Assembly: GCA_016801845.1 (NCBI GenBank)
Contig: CM028931.1
Coordinates: 14,021,555 to 14,085,554, forward strand
Origin: Polydactylus sextarius
Taxonomy: Eukaryota; Chordata; Actinopteri; Polynemidae
DNA length: 64,000 nucleotides
Reading direction: 5' to 3'
Made by a program: the position numbers and the translations under genes. Below the pieces are notes generated by a model. That model saw only the letters and a program-made list of their open reading frames with translations, was not told where the DNA came from and did no database searches. Below, in pieces: positions 27,501 to 38,205 of the stretch; the stretch's first letter is position 1, and the number at the start of each line of letters is the position of its first letter.

Positions 27501-30500
27501 GGACAAACTTGTTTCTTTGATTAAGAGTTTCACACGTTCAATTTGTTAAAGGAAACTGCGCCAAGACAATCAGAAAAAATGTACTGTCATCAGAAGGGTG
27601 CACGCTGCAGAAATGCATAACGAGAGGCTGAGGATGCGCGTTGCCGAAGTTATTTTATCCCACTGTGAACCTTCACATTTCTCACTCACACGTCTTATGT
27701 AATCCTGTGCGCCACCTGCTATGTCACTGCTGCAGGCCAATATGACACAATTAGGGGTAAATCATGCCTTTTTTGTCCATGCTTAGATTCTACTACTAAT
27801 AACCTGCCTAAAGAGCTCATAGAGTACACATCTGTACCGCCATCACCTTGGTGTTTTTGCCCACAGAGAAGGTGCAGCAGAGGTGATTTGAGTGGAGTTG
27901 AACCGAATGATGCGCCGATAATGATTTCACCTGGAGGAGAGGTTGAAACCGGTGATGGGTGACAGGCGAGGTGTCAGAACAAGAGGGGGTGATGCTTGAA
28001 GTGTCAGTAACTCATGAACAACATCCGTGACAGCAACAACAACGTTATGCATTGTGTCTCGTCTTCTTCCAAAATGTCACTGTAGTATATATTTTTTTTT
28101 TTTTTTTTTTTTGATTTAACAAAGTGCAAGGTTTGACTCGTTTTCAAATTCAGGTATGCAAAAAACCAAAAAAAAAATACCGTTTACTGGAACAAGCGTT
28201 CATGATATCGTCACAAGCAACTATTTTAACAAAAGAATAAAGAAATTATCACCATTTTAGTCAATTCTGAAGGTCTATAAAACAAAAAGTGACTTTTTGT
28301 GATGTTAGAGGTCAAATATGCCCTGCTAACGGTACAGACGTGGGCAGCCTTCTAACACATTACAAGGCTTAATTGGTTGACTGCACCAAACCTAAAGCGC
28401 CATTTATTCATCTGCATGAATTGAGACCGTAAAAAAAGGAATGGTGCAACTTGCACCTTCTCGAATCTCATCAGTGACCTGTCACCGTGAAAAACCATGA
28501 GACATCATGGGAGGGAGGAGGGAGGTTAAAACAACAACTCATTTATTTTCGTGACAAAGCTGCTCACACCAGAACTCAATTTTTCCTCCTGTGGTCATCC
28601 TGCAGGAAGACAGGAGGCCCAGGCCAAATTAACAAAATAAAAGCGCTAACGCCCTAATGTGTAGACTATTCAAGTTAAACAGAGTGTGAAGAGATATAAA
28701 ACTTGGAGGGAATAAAAGTTAATGTTTTCACGCTGGACTGGTGGAGAAAATGGAACAAAAGATAGAGACTCTCACGATCTAAAGCCGCAGAAGAACGAAG
28801 GCTGATAATCTTAGCAACGCGCATTATTATTTCACTGCCTTCTACACAAAGCATGCTGGGATGGAACCCCTTTGACTTGTGCGACGTAAATAGATGGAAA
28901 AATGCATTTTCGCCTCTGCAGCAAATCAGGTAGCGAATGGTGGATCTGTCTAAAATGAAAGTGTCTTGAAATAGGAAGCCTAAGTGACGTCCATCTACTT
29001 CTGGTCAATGGGTCGTGTGCTTGTAAAAATTATGAACGAGAGTCAATGAAGAGATGAAAATGATTTTCTGGTCCTGTTTGAAATGTGCCATTTTCACTTA
29101 TGTTTGTGAATTTTAAAGATAATTTTTGACATGGAGAGCTCTCTGTTAAGTGACAGGCAGCAAACGTTACTTTAGACCACGTAGTGGACCACGGCGCTCA
29201 CCTCTGACGGTTAACGTTAGCTTAACAGTTAGCTACGGCTAACCTAGGAAAACATCTGACCTGGTCAGTTTTATTCACCTGCTCCTCATTCTCTCTTCAG
29301 CCGGGAAGAGAGAGGGAAAGAAACTGTGACATGACGTCACCTACCAGACTGTTTGGTTTGTAGTCGAACCAGTTATGTGTTTTCAGAAGCAGATAAATCA
29401 ACAATTACACCACAAACATAGTCTTGACTCACACTAATAGTTATCATTTAAATTAAGATACAAGATATGTGTGATTCAGGGTAGAAGTCAAAGTGGATCA
29501 GAAAATAATTTTTATCTATCCATTGATTATCATTCTTTTTTGTTCTTCTGATCCAAGGACCCAGTGGGGACAACCAGAAGGGACGTGACCTAGGCTCCCA
29601 ATGAGGAGTTGAAAAAAAAGGCATTTTTTCCTGCCTACTTTGTGTCTAAATGAAATATTTGTCTCTCAACTGCTCTCCGGTTTATGTACTTCTCAGAACA
29701 ACTCGTGTTGAGTAGCTTGAATGAGTCTGACACTCAAGTCTTCCATCTTAATTCTCACGTTTTGAATACAACGTGGTGAAAATCAAGCACCGAGTTACCG
29801 TCAATCAAAGGAACGACACTTACATCACATGGCTGATGAACACATGAGAGTTCCAGCAGGACTCTAACCTTCCCTGGTCCAAGCACACCGCACGTAACCA
29901 CACTCTTCCACCGTTTAACAAACCACTCCACTTGTGTAATTGCATTATGTGACATGAATTTTTCACCGCACTTAGTGCTCACGTCCCCACAAGACGATCA
30001 CCAACTTATGACATGCATAATAAACACTGTGTGAGTTAGGAGAAGAAGAAAACAAACAGATTTGAGGCGAAGTAGCACAAGTAGCCTTGTCATTGTATGT
30101 AGGTCAGAAGAAAACAATAGTCTCTCTCCGGTACGTACGAGTCGTAGTAGCAGGCGCTACTCCACCTTAATGTGCTCCCTCCACAACTGACATATGGAAA
30201 ATAAAGGTACACCTTCTGTTTTTTTTTTTTTTTTTCCTCTTCTGCATTAAAAATCAACACAGTTATCACCTCTTGCAGCACAACACATGTACTCGTGGGC
30301 ATGCATAAGAGGAAAAACACACAAACAGGAAAATAGGCAGATGGATACAGAGAGAGAGAGAGTGGGAGAGTGAAGCCAAGGAAACAAGAGGGGGAAAAAA
30401 AATGAGAATGTGGCATTTAATGCTGACAATGAAGGAAACAAGATGGATAATGATGCAGGAGAAGGAAAGGGTGAACAGTGAAACATTCAGCTTTTTTTCT

Positions 30501-30564
30501 TTCTTTTCTTTCTTTTCATTTTACCTGACAGAGAATCAGAAGACATGCTTTCCTGCTGCTGCAT
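4051..30564 (-). CDS. dab2ip: 5' part of a SynGAP-family RasGAP gene, probably dab2ip (partial)
   Basis: Members of this family (SYNGAP1, DAB2IP, RASAL2) are cytoplasmic Ras/Rap GTPase activators with N-terminal PH and C2 domains and a GAP domain. Three exons join in phase on the minus strand: 30525-30564, 18331-18455 and 10630-10756. They give an N-terminus with the family block DVRCPS, the WNPQYCVVADCQMLLLNEEE strand pair of the split PH region, and ERRS...LLRRTISVPVE. The spacing from DVR to VPVE equals that of SYNGAP1, with no gap needed. A separate start exon lies at 4051-4090. The C2, GAP and coiled-coil exons are off the left edge. Paralogue choice rests on nearby torsin-1 and CutA-like genes and is less certain than the family. 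SYNGAP1 (next to CUTA in mammals) is the main alternative. Confidence 0.72.
4091..4450 (-). promoter_or_regulatory. GC-rich candidate internal promoter of the RasGAP gene
   Basis: This is a C-rich, CpG-containing stretch on the plus strand (G-rich on the minus, transcribed, strand) with CCCCTCCC runs at 4205-4290. It lies directly upstream of the 4051-4090 exon and is bordered by GA microsatellites at 4442-4469 and 4521-4559. The promoter role is inferred from position. Confidence 0.4.
4442..4559. repeat. Paired (GA)n microsatellites
   Basis: Two GA tracts, 4442-4469 and 4521-4559, just upstream of the alternative RasGAP first exon. Purine tracts of this kind can bind GAGA-type factors, but no such role is shown. 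Confidence 0.9.
5395..5785 (+). repeat. Dispersed repeat, plus copy
   Basis: Two blocks (5403-5586 and about 5650-5775) are found again, inverted and in the same order, at 28983-29530. Block one contains ctgatccactttgacttcta and gatttatctgcttctgaaa. Block two contains atttttacgagcatacgac and gaagtagatggacgt. The spacer is 64 bp here and about 240 bp in the other copy. Confidence 0.75.
5797..6066. mobile_element. GTTTCCACCG TIR element (MITE), copy 1
   Basis: Ends are tagccgtgtttccaccgac and gcggtggaaacggccta, an inverted repeat. Inside is a second inverted pair around ttcccggtaatgt and acattacccgaaggttcct. Length is about 270 bp. It resembles common fish Harbinger-derived MITEs. Confidence 0.65.
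7760..8316. mobile_element. Diverged copy of the GATGGTCCGG element
   Basis: It shares with 36779-37266 the GATCAGCAGATT palindromes (7766-7822 and 7996-8062), the acgtttggctggctgcccc tract and the right terminus ggtgaaatagaccctggg...gaccatc (8275-8316). The left terminus is not recognisable. Two nested palindromes are present instead of one. Confidence 0.65.
10630..10756 (-). CDS. dab2ip: RasGAP exon with LLRRTISVPVE motif
   Basis: The acceptor is ctcagcag and the donor is g|gtgagt. The exon encodes IRSLFSQERRSASCKVHL, then LRRTISVPVETQFPEFHSQ, then LSTES. RRS-x(8)-LLRRT[IV]SVPVE is diagnostic for the SynGAP/DAB2IP/RASAL2 group. The Q-F-P-E-[FY] tail resembles RASAL2 long isoforms. It ends one base into a codon. 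Confidence 0.87.
10787..10810. repeat. (GA)n microsatellite next to RasGAP exon
   Basis: About 12 GA units. On the minus strand this is a CT run 30-55 bp upstream of the exon 10630-10756 acceptor, so it extends the polypyrimidine tract. Confidence 0.9.
12255..12841 (+). mobile_element. GGGCCAATCCCG-type element, copy 1
   Basis: It shares long blocks with 13880-14390 and with 45035-45476 inverted: the aaggtctatctgtctctatt block, gttcgttagcgttagctta, gccaacttgatggacacaaa, and the end aaacgggatttggcc. It lies in the intron between RasGAP exons at 18.3 and 10.7 kb. Confidence 0.7.
13880..14390 (+). mobile_element. GGGCCAATCCCG-type element, copy 2 (5' truncated)
   Basis: It runs from the aggagggatgagaaatttcc block through gtcgccaacttgatggaca to the terminus ggggtaggggtaaaaaaag...aaacgggactggccc. 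The first third of copy 1 is missing. Confidence 0.7.
18331..18455 (-). CDS. dab2ip: RasGAP exon: start of split PH domain
   Basis: The acceptor is cctctctag. The exon encodes VRCPSRHWMSRGHSCEERAV then WNPQYCVVADCQMLLLNEEEV, ending in phase 0 at gtg|gtgaga. W-N-P-x-[Y/F]-C followed by the xxQMLLLNEEE strand is the conserved opening of the SynGAP-family PH domain. No stops occur within it. Confidence 0.85.
20285..20750. repeat. Imperfect direct duplication with TTAGCCGCTAG tandem units
   Basis: The block ttacaatcttagtgcagagg (20290) recurs as ttagaatcttagcacagagg (20544), and ccgattttttctgaatatt (20412) recurs at 20703. Between them are tandem 11-12 bp units of the type ttagccgctag (20318-20385) and cttagctgctag (20578-20610). 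Confidence 0.65.
21495..21547. repeat. (TA)n microsatellite
   Basis: About 26 uninterrupted TA units, in a generally AT-rich stretch (20860-21550). Confidence 0.95.
22230..22480 (+). mobile_element. Tc1/mariner-like transposase relic
   Basis: The tract at 22255-22290 translates to DPNPIEHLWDV, the conserved [D]-x-N-P-I-E-H-L-W-D motif around the last catalytic acid region of Tc1-like transposases. Downstream, ggacagagctgttttggtg and tgttgtggctgatcagtgtg fit the 3' end of the same fish family. No continuous frame survives. Confidence 0.6.
26380..26620 (-). mobile_element. Second Tc1/mariner-like relic, inverted
   Basis: gaatagactcaatgcacctt, cctacgagtgtgtgaactct and tttgatgatggtggtgaaga resemble the N-side flank of the same fish Tc1-like family read on the opposite strand, ending at gttgagat. 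Recognised by pattern only; heavily decayed. Confidence 0.4.
28983..29530 (-). repeat. Dispersed repeat, inverted copy
   Basis: Reverse complement of the family at 5395-5785 with a longer middle part (29100-29340). The extra middle sequence here shows what copy 5395-5785 has lost. Confidence 0.75.
30525..30564 (-). CDS. dab2ip: RasGAP candidate first coding exon (long form)
   Basis: The exon is ATG followed by QQQESMSSDSLS, then one base (G) before a donor, g|gtaaaa. The trailing G plus AT of the next exon makes the Asp of DVRCPS, the residue at the same exon border in SYNGAP1. N-terminal sequence in this family is variable, so the call rests on phase, donor and position. A (TG)n-rich tract lies just upstream (30590-30630). 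Confidence 0.5.
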
Positions 30565-31998
30565 CTTGACTGCTGGCTCCAGTGTGCGTCTCTGTGTGTG
30601 TGTGAGTGTGTGTGTGTGTGAGTGTGTGTGCTACAGAGAGAGTGAGCGAGCCAGCACGCCTCACTGTGTGTTTTGATGACGGCGGTCCACGTAGCAGCTC
30701 AAGGGAGGGAAGGCGAACGAGTGAAGCAACAGAGCCTGGAAGAGGAAGGTACGGGAGAAGAAATCAGCCTCAAGTGTCTCCAATCTCATTCTCGGGCTCT
30801 TTCACTCGTCGTTGCTCTTATTTTCCACACGAGTGTAAGTGTGTGTGTGTTACACAGAGAACATGTGCTGCAGATGAGGATTTATGAGGTACACGGAGGC
30901 AGGGAGATGGGAGGAGCATGAGGAGGGAGGGATTCATAGAGGATGAAGAAGAGGAGGTGCTGGAGAGAGGAAGAAAGCAATCACCTTTAGTGTAGGGGCC
31001 TTACTCACACAGGCACTGAGCCATTACTTCCTCCCCCTCCCCTCTACGTAACCTTGCAACGCAAGACGCTGAGCCAATACATGTGCCATAACATCTGTTT
31101 GGCAGTTGAGTGAGTGAATGAGCTTAACTTGTGACCGACATGGAAAAATGCTTCCATGTCTTTATAAGAACGGATTAGAAATCCATGCAACAAGTCCAAA
31201 AACCCAAAATCCCAGTCTTATACGTGCAGGCGTTTCTCTCCAGAGTTCTCGTTTCGTTCAGTCCACAAACGCTCCTCACTGTCAACGATAATGAATCAAT
31301 CAGTCCATGCTTCTTTAGACGAGCCCGCGGATTTTTAATAATAATGTCGTCCTTGACTGCTGCTGTAAGATGAACGACAGTCTTCTCTTAGGGTTGATTA
31401 AAACCCCGAAGCCATTAGATGACACCACGTCTGGCACACGCGTTCAATTTGCACTTTATAATTCAAGGAACGCGCCGTGTTTTCCAAAACAATATAATCA
31501 CACATCATTATGCATGCGCAGGCACTTCTTTAATGAGTGGAGAGGGTTTTTTTTTTTTTTCCCTCCAGGAATTCACACAAGCATCTTCGTTGCCCTTAAA
31601 AACATTATTATGACACTTTTAGGACTCAATAATTGATGATTTAAATGGAGTTAGTGATTGATTTACTTGGCTTGGCAGCTCAGCAAATTCCGCTGTCCGT
31701 TTTAAGAGCGCTCCATCTGCTGTCAGATTTTACACAAGCATTTTATGCCTATTTTATGCCTTTTATGCCATATTGGGGTCGTCCATCTGTTCGTCTCATT
31801 CTTGTGAATAGGATTATTGAGGAAAGTGGTCGTCAAGATAGGTCAAAGGTTAAAGATGAAGATAACTGTGGGTTTATAAAACTATTTCTTTAGGAATTCC
31901 TCAGGAATGCAAAATATCAGGAATATCTCATGAGGGAATCCTTTCAAATTTGGACTTGGACTTGGAAGTGGTTAGATTTTGGTGGTCAAAGGTCACAA

Positions 31999-32706
31999 TA
32001 GCTGGCTTCACACTGTCAGGCTAGGCCGGGGCCATTTGGGGGCCACCTAGGTGCTAGTTGCCCAGGTCTACTAGCCTCATAGCCCTGAAACTTTTGTGTT
32101 CAGGTAGTCGGGCCACTAGCTTCTACAGATTACCCTTTGGTTAAGGTGAAAAACATCAAACAGGATGGGAGGTTCCGGCACTTAACAACAAACGACTAGC
32201 GGCAAGTGAACAATCAATTCTGTCGCTGTCTTTAATTCTAGTTGTACCAGATCTACATGGGTCTGCTGTAAGACATTAGCTTGCTAGCTGCTGCTAGCAT
32301 AGCTTACACTGCGCCCGCAGTTTCTTAAGTTTTTCTCGGATTTGGAGAGCAGTTCTCTGGATGTTTATCTTGGAAAGCTCTGCCGCAATTTGTTTCATGA
32401 CCTCCTCGTTCCGAGAACAGAGAATGAACATCAGCGTGAGACTAGAACTGTCCATCGTTCTCCGTAGCAGCTAAAATCATAAATACGTTTCTGTACTGCC
32501 ATCTTTATTGGTTCTACCTGCTGTGTCTACACCTACAGCAACGGGTTGACTTAATGTAGCCCTTCTCTGGCCCTGCGTGGCCCAACGTTTTGGTCGGGCC
32601 AGAAATTTGGGGCTAGTGGCCGGAGGCAGACATGGCACCAGTTAGCACCAGCTCGAGACGGTGTGAAAGCAATTAGCCCCAGCTTTGACAGTGTGAAGCT
32701 GGCTAA
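31999..32706. mobile_element. Non-autonomous PIF/Harbinger-like transposon (~708 bp)
   Basis: Ends form an imperfect terminal inverted repeat: TAGCTGGCTTCACACTGTCA on the left and the complement of TAGCCAGCTTCACACTGTCA on the right. It sits inside an older dispersed repeat whose halves lie at 31900-31998 and 32707-32770, showing nested insertion. It carries a short minus-strand frame with a Myb/SANT-like stretch (32294-32455). Target duplication is not clear. Family assignment is from the Myb-like frame and is tentative. Confidence 0.65.
32294..32455 (-). CDS. Myb/SANT-like fragment in the transposon (53 aa)
   Basis: An intact ATG-to-TAG frame encodes MDSSSLTLMFILCSRN, then EEVMKQIAAELSKINIQRTA and LQIREKLKKLRAQ. 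The pattern I-A-x-E-L-x(5)-R-T-x(4)-R-E-K-[LI]-K-x-L is that of the third helix region of the Myb/SANT-like DNA-binding proteins encoded by Harbinger elements. The upstream helices with the conserved Trp residues are missing, so it is a remnant. It may be untranslated. Confidence 0.4.
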   Translation of the reverse strand: MDSSSLTLMFILCSRNEEVMKQIAAELSKINIQRTALQIREKLKKLRAQCKLC

Positions 32707-32775
32707 TGACACCTTGAAGGAATTTCTTCAAATTTGGCAAAAATGTTCATCTATCTTTGAACTTAAGTATGATTT

Positions 32776-32778
<3 letters not shown>

Positions 32779-32811
<33 letters not shown>
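32779..32811. repeat. (TA)n microsatellite
   Basis: About 16 TA units, about 70 bp right of the nested transposon. Confidence 0.93.
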
Positions 32812-32813
<2 letters not shown>

Positions 32814-35158
32814 GACACAATGTGATGAAAAAGAGAGCAGGTTCTTTAGCCAATAACTGTAAACCTCTACTTCATCTGCATTAGATAGGAGGGTCTGTAG
32901 AGGGCAGTAAACATGGCCGCCTTGCAAACGAAACAGAAACAGCTCTGTGCAGAGATATGTCAAATATAAAAGTTCGTCCAAGTTCAAGCTCGGTTGATTG
33001 TAAATGCGTAATAATTAATATGCAAAACTTTTAACAAAGCAGAGCGGATATAATTTGATTCTAAAATATGCATTCAAATTATTTTCTGCCCATTTCTGCT
33101 CTTGGCCTATGGTGCTGTATAATTATGTTGCACCTCCCCTCAGGGGGAAGAGCGGTTTCCTGAAGTAGCTGGTCCGGACTCTCCTCCCAGCCCATTAGTA
33201 AACTAGACTGTTGCTAATATATTCCTCCTACTTGCAATGTATTCACCCTCACTCTTGGCCCCTTTTTTCCAGCACTTTTCAAGATTGCACTTGCACCTGT
33301 GGTCACGCCACAGCTGCGAAGAACTCCTCAGCCACGGTCCTTTGTGTGTGCGCTTGTGTTTCGGGTCGCTCACCATTAACGGTGCATAGTCAGTGTGACC
33401 CACTGAATCACTTATTTTGCAGTGAGACAACAGGTACAGTCATTTATTGATACACTGCCACCTGAGAACTCTGAAAAGAACAAGGAGCTTGAGTGTGGTG
33501 AATCATGCGCCGTTATAAATATTTATAAATCATTATTAATAAATAGTTATTGTAGCACCTGTGCCTGCTAGCTTTGCTTCTGAAGCCTTTTACCTGAAAG
33601 GTGGGGGTGTTGTCTTAATTAATGAGTTGACACGATCACAAGTAAGTGGGATGATGCGGGAAGGTTTCGCACAACCTGGCAACCTGGAAATTCTTTGTTT
33701 TTTGGGTTTTTTTTCATTTGTTTAAAGGTGACTGAGGATCAAAAAACGTGTGTTCGCATGTTCGCGTTCCCGAACGTGATAGCACTCTGATTCCATTCCC
33801 TCCCCTTCAAAGGCAATTAACCGTAAAAAGACAATCTGTCCGTGCCGTTTGAGTGACAGCTAAAGGCAGCCAATCAGTGTCAAGTGCTTGCATTTCTTAA
33901 CGAGGTTGCCAGTTAAGCCTGAAAGGATGCCAAATAGGTGCAAAACTATGCATTTGAACCCCCCCCCCACCCTAAAATATCTTTCTGAGAGGGATTTTTA
34001 GGAAGCTCTGAGGCGTTACACATCCAACCAACATTTTATCGCGTATGTGTCAAATCACAGAACAAGGATCAAAACTCTGTTCAACCGTTCTCGGCCCCCT
34101 TTAATGGATGAAACAACAAAATGTTGGCGACCGTACTGCTCTTGTCACCGTCTATAAACTGTAGACAACTTTTCATGATGGTGCTGTTCATCATCGTGTC
34201 GCTTACAGCAAATATATACAAATATAAACTATATTAAACTATGCTGGCTCATCATCCTTTGCATCTTCCACTTGATCCGACGGGTGAATGTGTGTGTGTT
34301 TCTATGTGCGTGCGCGTGTGTGTTATTATCCTCCCTTTATTGAATTGCTCAGTGGGAGCATGTTGTCTACGTCTGTTTCTTACAGCTTGTTCTTAATTAT
34401 GCCGGCTCTTGCCTCTGCGACCCATGGAGAATTTAATGAAAAACAGGAAGAAGAAGAAGAAGAAAAAAAAAACACAACCTGCCATATGTTTCTGTGTTTA
34501 CACAAGTTACGTAATAATAATAATTATTATAATAATAATAATATTCATGCAGAAATACACAAGATGGTATCTCATTAGTTACTGTGGCTAGTTAGGCCAA
34601 AACTGAAGTTAATACTTTACAGACAGTGATTTATTCTGTCTGATTAATTGGGATATCTATCAAATATATAATAACCTTTGCTCGTTCAGGCTGCTTGAGC
34701 TGAAGACACAACTGAAAAACAAGTTATAAGCAGTGAGACTTGACAATTATGTACCACGGGAGGAAAAAAAAAAATCAATCTTATTCTGTCACTCAAAGCA
34801 GAGAGATGGTGTCTGATAGTGGAGCGGAGGAAAAGCTTCCTCGGACACATTTCAAATGACGGAGCGATAGCTGATGTGAGATGTAAGATTAAAAATAAAT
34901 GAATAAATAAGTGAAAATGTTTAGTTTTAGTATTATCTAAATGAAAAAATATGATAAACAGAATGAGTCGCCACTTCCTCATGTGTGTCGAAACATCACC
35001 ATCTAGTGAGCAGTTAATAAAATTGCAAGATGCAGTTTCAACCGTGACATTTACTCCTGACGGTGTCACTTGTATATTTGTGTGTAGAAACGTGCTGTGT
35101 GTCTATGAATGGATACTCAGATAATACAATGCAGCCACACAAACACAAACACATTAGT

Positions 35159-35300
35159 TGAAGTAATATCGAGTTTGACGAAGCCAAATTGTTAACAATG
35201 AAAGTAAATGGGACAGCCAGCCAAACGTATCTAAATTGTCATTTTTTTTAACCACTAAGAAAGCTCAAAATATCACTTCACTTTAACAGTAGCATGAATC
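35159..35300. mobile_element. Inverted fragment of the GATGGTCCGG element
   Basis: It reads as the reverse complement of the 8137-8253 tract (ggacagccagccaaacgta, attgttaacaatgaaagta). Both termini are missing. Confidence 0.65.
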
Positions 35301-36503
35301 TGTGGCTTTGATGTGGAGGATTATTTTGGCTGCACAGACACAACACCCAACTAAACCCCACCGTCTGCAGTTTCTTTGTTGAGGTCTCATGCCGGAAACT
35401 GTTCATGCAGACTGATGCTCAGAGTATAGCTGACGAATTCTCTACCACAAGCAAATATGCCACTGGTATAACAAACACATTAGATGCCTTTGCCCCCCAA
35501 ACGTTTAAAGGCAGAACTTCATAATCATGCTTGGAAAGTTATGACAAATTAATATTAAGTTACCGAACTGCTCTCAAAAGTGTTAATAAGACCTGCTTGG
35601 TTTGTTTTTGTTTGTCTTTGGCTTTTATTTTGGCGAGCAGAGCATCAAGGTTTACGCGTTATCTGAGGCAGACGCGCTTGAATGAGCAGCAGTAAACTGA
35701 GCGATAAAATCATTTTTTATAATTCGTCATAAAACAATACGTGAGAGAAACAGAGGTTTCGAAATGATCGAAATGATGATGTACCGACAACACCCTGTCA
35801 CTCACTTGTTTTTTATGAATTTAACCTGAGTAGTTCTGTGTTACTTTAACTGATATTAAATGTACAAATTGCTCAGTTGACCTGGATCAAGGCCCGGACT
35901 CAGATGCAGCAGTTTTGCCCTTTTAGCAAACAGCTCCGTGTCACTAACCGCATCCGTGTGTTGCTGATCCAGTTTCTTTTTGTTTGGACTCAGCGGTTTT
36001 TGAGAACGACTTTGTGAATTACCAACTCATTGCACTAAATGTATTTCTTATAAGAATAAGAATATATATATATATACGTGTGTGTGTGTGTGTGTATGAG
36101 CAATGTTACATTCAGTTAAATGGAAGTGGACGTGGTGGAAGCAGAGTTGGATAAATTCATGACACAAAACAGTTTGTGGTCACTTTAATCCACATTGCTT
36201 CAGTTTTCTCTTTAACAATGAACAGCAGCCACTTTATGTTCCATTTAGGATTTAAACTGACGCCTGGCAGCCAATCAGAGATGAGTATTTTCTGTGGCTG
36301 TAAGACCTGCAATCAAATCTCCACAGTACATGTGAGGAGTTAACAGTGATAAGGTCAAAACAAGGAAATAATCTAAATGTCAGGGTGTTTTCTGAGACCT
36401 TTTCCAACCAGAGCCTTTGAACAAATAGCGCGCATGCGTGCCTCGGCTTCCTTGTTAGATTGCAGTCTGTGCTGCTGAGATTGGCTTCGACTTCAACGAT
36501 ACG

Positions 36504-36606
36504 TCAGTCATCTGAAATGGCTTCATCCATCCACCACATGTAATCCAAACTGCCGTCCTCCACCGAGAAGCTGAGGATCTCTGGGTTTCCATAGGGGTGG
36601 ACAGAC
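36504..36606 (-). CDS. cuta: CutA-like terminal exon (HPY signature)
   Basis: The acceptor is ccttcaag. The exon encodes SVHPYGNPEILSFSVEDGS and then DYMWWMDEAISDD before TGA (36504-36506). SVHPY is the strongest single match to the CutA family. Confidence 0.9.
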
Positions 36607-38174
36607 CTTGAAGGGATGCATGCAAAAAAAAAAAAAAAAGTATCACAAAATAATATATATAATAATATATATTCACACACTAGTTCCTGTCCTTTTAAAC
36701 CTATAGTCATATCCCTTCCTTCTGCTCTCATGCCATTTACCCTCTATACATATTGTTTATAGCAACACACTTACAATGATGGTCCGGAGTAATTTGAACC
36801 CTGGGTCTATTTCACCACACACACAAGTCTAATAAAGGTCAGAATATCACTTCACTTCAGCAGCAGCAGCATAAATAGGGTCTCTACTAAACTGAAGTCC
36901 TGATCAGCAGATTCATCATTTTCCTCACTCTTCACGGACACATCGGCCAGTTGTTCAGGAAAATACCGATTCTGCTGATCTGGAGTGCCCTTCATCAACA
37001 GTTGGATAAGTCTTATAAAACAATCTTTTTAATAAACTCTCAGTACAGTAAAATTATATTTTGAGTGTTATTAGTGGTTATTACAATTACAATTTAGAAA
37101 CGTTTGGCTGGCTGCCCCATTTACTTTCATTGTTAACTATTTGGTTGTGAAAACAAAAGATGCTCAAACTCGATATTACTTCAACCAACGTAAAATATCT
37201 CTTGGGGGGTTGTTTGACTCGTATTCATGGTGAAATAGACCCTGGATTCAAATTACACCGGACCATCGTGTTTTAGAAAACTATGTTTATGTCTATGTTT
37301 ACAACTGGCCAACCAGTCCAGCTGCAAGTAATAAGTGCTTAAATTCATGCGTTATGGTCATTGTGAGGTCACAATGATCTTTGACGTTTGTCCACCAAAT
37401 TTTTTATCAGTTCACCCTTAAGTCTATGTGAACTTTTGTGCAAAATTTAAAAGAATTGCCTGAGATATCACATTCATGAGGGGGTAAAAAAAAAAAAAGT
37501 GCTTTGAGGTCACTCTGAAAGCAGCTAAATCTTGTTCAGCATCAGTGAAGTGAGAGGCAAGTGAGTTACGACGCTATATTATAAAATATGCCTTTTGCGA
37601 ATATGATGCTGTCATTGTTTTGATCACAGTGACTGAGGCAAGTCATGAAATTCCAAGCAGCCGATAAATTAAAGACTAAAGCACAATGAACCTTTAATGA
37701 GTGTCTCACGTACCTCACAAAATCTACGACTTGCTGGATTTTGGAGGTCTTTGTCTTCACCAGCTGCAACAACAATGACATCTCATCTTACGGTTCTGCC
37801 TCTCCATTTCAACAAGTGTGTTGTGAATCCGTGTTGATCTAAATGGGAGCGAGCTTACCATCAGGAATTCACTCGAATCCTGGACTTCGCCTTTCCAGTA
37901 GTACCTGAAGAAAAAGAAGATACGGTGTCGCGAATGAATACGAATGCAAAAACGAATGATTGTAAACTACTGAGGATTAAAAAGCATCAGAGCGTGTACA
38001 AGTACGAGCGCAGATACTTAAAATTCTGAGGCGACCTTTCAGTATAAGAGCAGAACAATCAAACCTCGCACAACCACTTATTACAGCCGCTGTAATTTAC
38101 AGTGATACTGTCAAACTATTTCTGACAGGCTTTTAAGGTGTCAAGCGTATAGCTGCCTTCTTCCTTTAAACACA

Positions 38175-38205
<31 letters not shown>

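Larger units (their letters stand above)
18456..30524. other. RasGAP first intron (~12 kb)
   Basis: Contains the duplication at 20.3 kb, AT-rich DNA at 20.9-21.5 kb, two Tc1-like relics and the inverted repeat copy at 29 kb. No convincing exon on either strand. Confidence 0.45.
30565..36503. other. Intergenic region between RasGAP and CutA-like genes
   Basis: Begins with a CpG- and TG-rich candidate promoter zone (30570-31080), then the old repeat interrupted by the transposon at 31999-32706, a TA microsatellite and an element fragment at 35.2 kb. No coding exon seen. Confidence 0.5.
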
